64,000 nt of DNA from Sodalis ligni (GTDB lineage: Bacteria > Pseudomonadota > Gammaproteobacteria > Enterobacterales > Enterobacteriaceae): the NCBI RefSeq assembly GCF_016865525.2, contig NZ_CP075169.1, forward strand, positions 1,054,337 to 1,118,336. Reading direction: 5' to 3'. The notes beneath the pieces are model-generated. The model had not been told where the DNA came from and did no database searches. It was given only the letters and a program-made list of their open reading frames with translations. The position numbers were made by a program, and so were the translations under genes. Each line of letters begins with the position of its first letter. The first letter of the stretch is position 1. Below are positions 61,880 through 64,000 of this stretch, piece after piece.

Positions 61880-63544
61880 CTATACATAGCCGGATAAGCC
61901 TTTAGCTCTATCCGCGATATCATTATTTCCAAGACGCTCTCGCAGCATTAAGCCGCCGACAAACGCATTGACCAGTTTATTGTTTTTAAGGGTTTTATTT
62001 CCCTCGGCCCCGGTATTATATTTTTGTATTTCCTGATTGCCGCTATTAAGCATGACTGTTTGCATCAGGCGCTGTCCCTCTTTATCCAACATCCCGATTG
62101 CGCCGCCGGCCAGACCCAGATGGACCGCCGCCGCCTCACGCTTCATTTCCACGTCCAGCATACCGGTGCGATCCTTGCCGCTCTTACAGTTCCAGCAAGG
62201 TACAATGCCGATTTCATGAGACAGCAATCCGATACGCATCGCGGCCTTATAGGGCTCGCCGCCGTCGTGATGATGGGCTTTGTCTGCAATAATGGTTTTT
62301 AATTGCTTCGCCAGCATGGACACCCGCTCGGCATTTTTCGGATTGTTGGCGAGGTATTGCCCTACCCATCCGCCGGGAGCGGCATCCGGTGAGAGATTCT
62401 TGCCCAGCAATTTACGCAATGCGTCCTGATTAATGTTATCAGATATGCCGTGCCCCAATTTCAATGAGCCCAATGCCAGTTCATTAACGCCGAAGTTAAA
62501 TGCGGCCACATCAACCGTGATCTTGACCGGCACTAACTCACCGCGGGAATTTCTGATCTTCAAATACAATGGCTTGGCGCTTATGGCGGCCCATGCCGCT
62601 ACCTGATCGTTTAATTGGGACTTTTCCGTCAAAGGACCGATGTCAACGGGGGTCAATAAGCTGGTGGAGGTTAACGCCAGCTCAACTTCGTTGACCTCCA
62701 GGGCCCGCTTCATTTTTTCCGGTTGCTGGTAGAGGGCGGCGACAACGACTTCCCGGGCCCTGGCCAGCGCCCCCCGGCTGCGTTCTTCGCTATCAGCCTT
62801 GAGGTCGTAGGGACTGAGCACCCCATGGCGTATGCCTTCAAACAGGGTGTGCCGGGAATCCCCCTGCGCTACGGAAAACGTCGAGGACCACAGGTTTACC
62901 GCATGGACGGTTTCGTCACTGGACTTACTGCAGATCCCTTTATTGTTATAGCCGGCGGCATGAATATCATCGGCGCCCAATTTCATTTGTCCGGCGGGAA
63001 CCAAGGTGCTGAAAAATATTTTATCCTTATAGTTGAACTGGTTTTCAACGGTCTTCCAACAGGCATCATTCAGCAGCTCTTTAATACTTTGCTCAAACTG
63101 ATTTTTAGCCTCTCGTTTTGCTTCATTGCCGTTACAACCGTTTTTATTCTTCACAAAGGCGGCCAAGTTGGCAATTTGGTCTTTTTTAAACGCCAGCATG
63201 GCTGAAACGTCTTTTTTCCCGACCGGGGCCATATCGTATTCAACATTATCCTCATTATCAACCGCTGCCTCACTCTGTTCCCCTTGTGCCGTACCTCTCC
63301 CCTGGCGTAGCGCGCGCAAGCCCGCTTGACGATACAATTTCTGCAATGAATGTATCTGGCCGCGTACGACGGCGGGCTGTCCCTTTACCGGGGAAATTTT
63401 CACCGGGGCAGAGGGTAGGGCCTGATTGATCCGTTGTACAATGCCACGCATAATTTGTGCCATGCGCTGACCCGTGGCCTCCCCGGTTTTTTGCTCCGAG
63501 GCTAATCGTAAGTGTCTGTACAGAGGATGAAGAGGAATCTGCAT
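61880..63544 (-). CDS. SopB/IpgD-type inositol phosphate phosphatase effector
   Basis: 554 residues (SopB 561). The catalytic CX5R motif is Cys453-KSGKD-Arg459 within VPCWNCKSGKDRTGMLD. A second family motif, VAAFNFGVNELALG, lies at about 346-359, and HKDGGEPYK/HHDGGEPYK-type and LNSGNQEIQKYNTGAEGNK stretches match SopB closely. There is no signal peptide, and the N-terminal 100 residues are variable, as expected for type III secretion and chaperone binding. Family members dephosphorylate phosphoinositides in host cells to remodel membranes and activate Akt. No secretion apparatus gene is in this window. The segment is visibly richer in A+T than ldcC. Confidence 0.93.
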   Translation of the reverse strand: MQIPLHPLYRHLRLASEQKTGEATGQRMAQIMRGIVQRINQALPSAPVKISPVKGQPAVVRGQIHSLQKLYRQAGLRALRQGRGTAQGEQSEAAVDNEDNVEYDMAPVGKKDVSAMLAFKKDQIANLAAFVKNKNGCNGNEAKREAKNQFEQSIKELLNDACWKTVENQFNYKDKIFFSTLVPAGQMKLGADDIHAAGYNNKGICSKSSDETVHAVNLWSSTFSVAQGDSRHTLFEGIRHGVLSPYDLKADSEERSRGALARAREVVVAALYQQPEKMKRALEVNEVELALTSTSLLTPVDIGPLTEKSQLNDQVAAWAAISAKPLYLKIRNSRGELVPVKITVDVAAFNFGVNELALGSLKLGHGISDNINQDALRKLLGKNLSPDAAPGGWVGQYLANNPKNAERVSMLAKQLKTIIADKAHHHDGGEPYKAAMRIGLLSHEIGIVPCWNCKSGKDRTGMLDVEMKREAAAVHLGLAGGAIGMLDKEGQRLMQTVMLNSGNQEIQKYNTGAEGNKTLKNNKLVNAFVGGLMLRERLGNNDIADRAKGLSGYV

Positions 63545-63760
63545 AATTATCCCAGGGTTGAAATATTAAAATAGATACTGTCATTACCCCGGATAATAAG
63601 GCATGTTTGTTTTATTGACTATTTAACATATAGAATATAAGCGTTTTATGTATCTTCCAGATAGCGGAAACGCTGATAATGAGATATGAAGAGGGAATTG
63701 GCGATCTTGGTTAACTACGGGTTGAATAAGCTATTTTATTTGAAATAATCAGGAAGTGAA
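63545..63760. other. A+T-rich gap between sopB-like gene and yaeR
   Basis: 216 bp, strongly A+T-rich (for example GTTTGTTTTATTGACTATTT and ATAGAATATAAGCGTTTTAT). It would contain the promoter of the divergent effector operon and that of yaeR. I cannot point to a defined -10/-35 pair or a known virulence-regulator box with confidence. The composition suggests acquired DNA. Confidence 0.5.
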
Positions 63761-64000
63761 ATGCCGATGCTTAAACTTAACAATGTTCATCATATCGCCA
63801 TTATCGCGGCGGATTATGAGGTGAGTAAGCGTTTTTATTGCGATGTTTTGGGCTTCCAACTGCAAAGCGAGACGTACCGCGCCGAGCGTGCTTCTTGGAA
63901 AGGCGATCTGGCGCTGAACGGCGTTTATCTCATCGAGCTGTTCTCTTTTCCAGACGCGCCCGACCGCCTCAGCCGCCCCGAAGCCCTGGGATTGCGTCAT
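63761..64000 (+). CDS. yaeR: VOC-family protein YaeR, N-terminal part
   Basis: An open frame running off the window end gives 80 residues: MPMLKLNNVHHIAIIAADYEVSKRFYCDVLGF and so on to ALGLRH. It is nearly the same as E. coli YaeR (129 residues), a glyoxalase/bleomycin-resistance fold with the metal His in HHIAII. ATG 63761 follows AGGAAG; ATG 63767 is the alternative. Its function is unknown. In E. coli it directly follows ldcC, so the effector pair is inserted between them. Confidence 0.92.
   Translation, partial: MPMLKLNNVHHIAIIAADYEVSKRFYCDVLGFQLQSETYRAERASWKGDLALNGVYLIELFSFPDAPDRLSRPEALGLRH

Overview
This window looks like chromosome of a gamma-proteobacterium of the Enterobacterales, about 55-58 % G+C by eye. 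Most genes have close E. coli counterparts in length and order. Two blocks that are far apart in E. coli K-12 are joined here: the recC-ptrA-recB-recD ... truC-yqcA block and the yaeH-dapD-glnD ... ldcC-yaeR block. The junction lies between yqcA and yaeH, near 33.5 kb. From memory, a similar join occurs in Yersinia/Serratia/Sodalis-like genomes. A SopB/IpgD-type type III effector with its chaperone, together with several freshly frameshifted genes, suits an insect- or host-associated lineage such as the Sodalis group. That placement is inference.

Layout. 1-1.8 kb holds minor prepilin genes (ppdA end, ppdB, ygdB, ppdC). 1.9-13.7 kb is the RecBCD operon with ptrA inside it. 13.7-18.2 kb has argA with paired ARG boxes, amiC, two initiator tRNA genes and mltA. 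18.2-24.2 kb has tcdA, csdE-csdA, ygdI, the GcvB small RNA, gcvA, ygdD and rlmM. 24.3-30.2 kb has a broken glycoside hydrolase family 3 gene, xni, ppnN, queF and syd. 30.2-33.5 kb has the CsrB small RNA with an upstream UvrY-type palindrome, a ydcF-like gene, yqcC, truC and yqcA. 33.5-38.9 kb has yaeH, dapD, a frameshifted glnD and map. 39.2-59 kb is the long rpsB-tsf-pyrH-frr-dxr-uppS-cdsA-rseP-bamA-skp-lpxD-fabZ-lpxA-lpxB-(rnhB)-dnaE-accA run, covering translation, isoprenoid and phospholipid synthesis, outer-membrane assembly, lipid A and replication. 59-64 kb has a 107-bp tandem repeat, ldcC, the sopB/sigE-like pair and the start of yaeR.

The observations most worth a second look are these. 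First, two regulatory small RNAs, gcvB and csrB, are easy to miss because they do not encode protein. Second, a SopB-like inositol phosphatase and its chaperone sit immediately after ldcC in an A+T-richer segment, with no secretion genes nearby. Third, glnD, rnhB and the GH3 gene carry five single-base changes, all in homopolymer runs; undoing them restores full-length family members. Fourth, a family of palindromic repeats (four copies of about 65 bp and one of 202 bp) is inserted just upstream of or between housekeeping genes. I found no CRISPR array, insertion sequence, prophage or wholly new multi-gene system.
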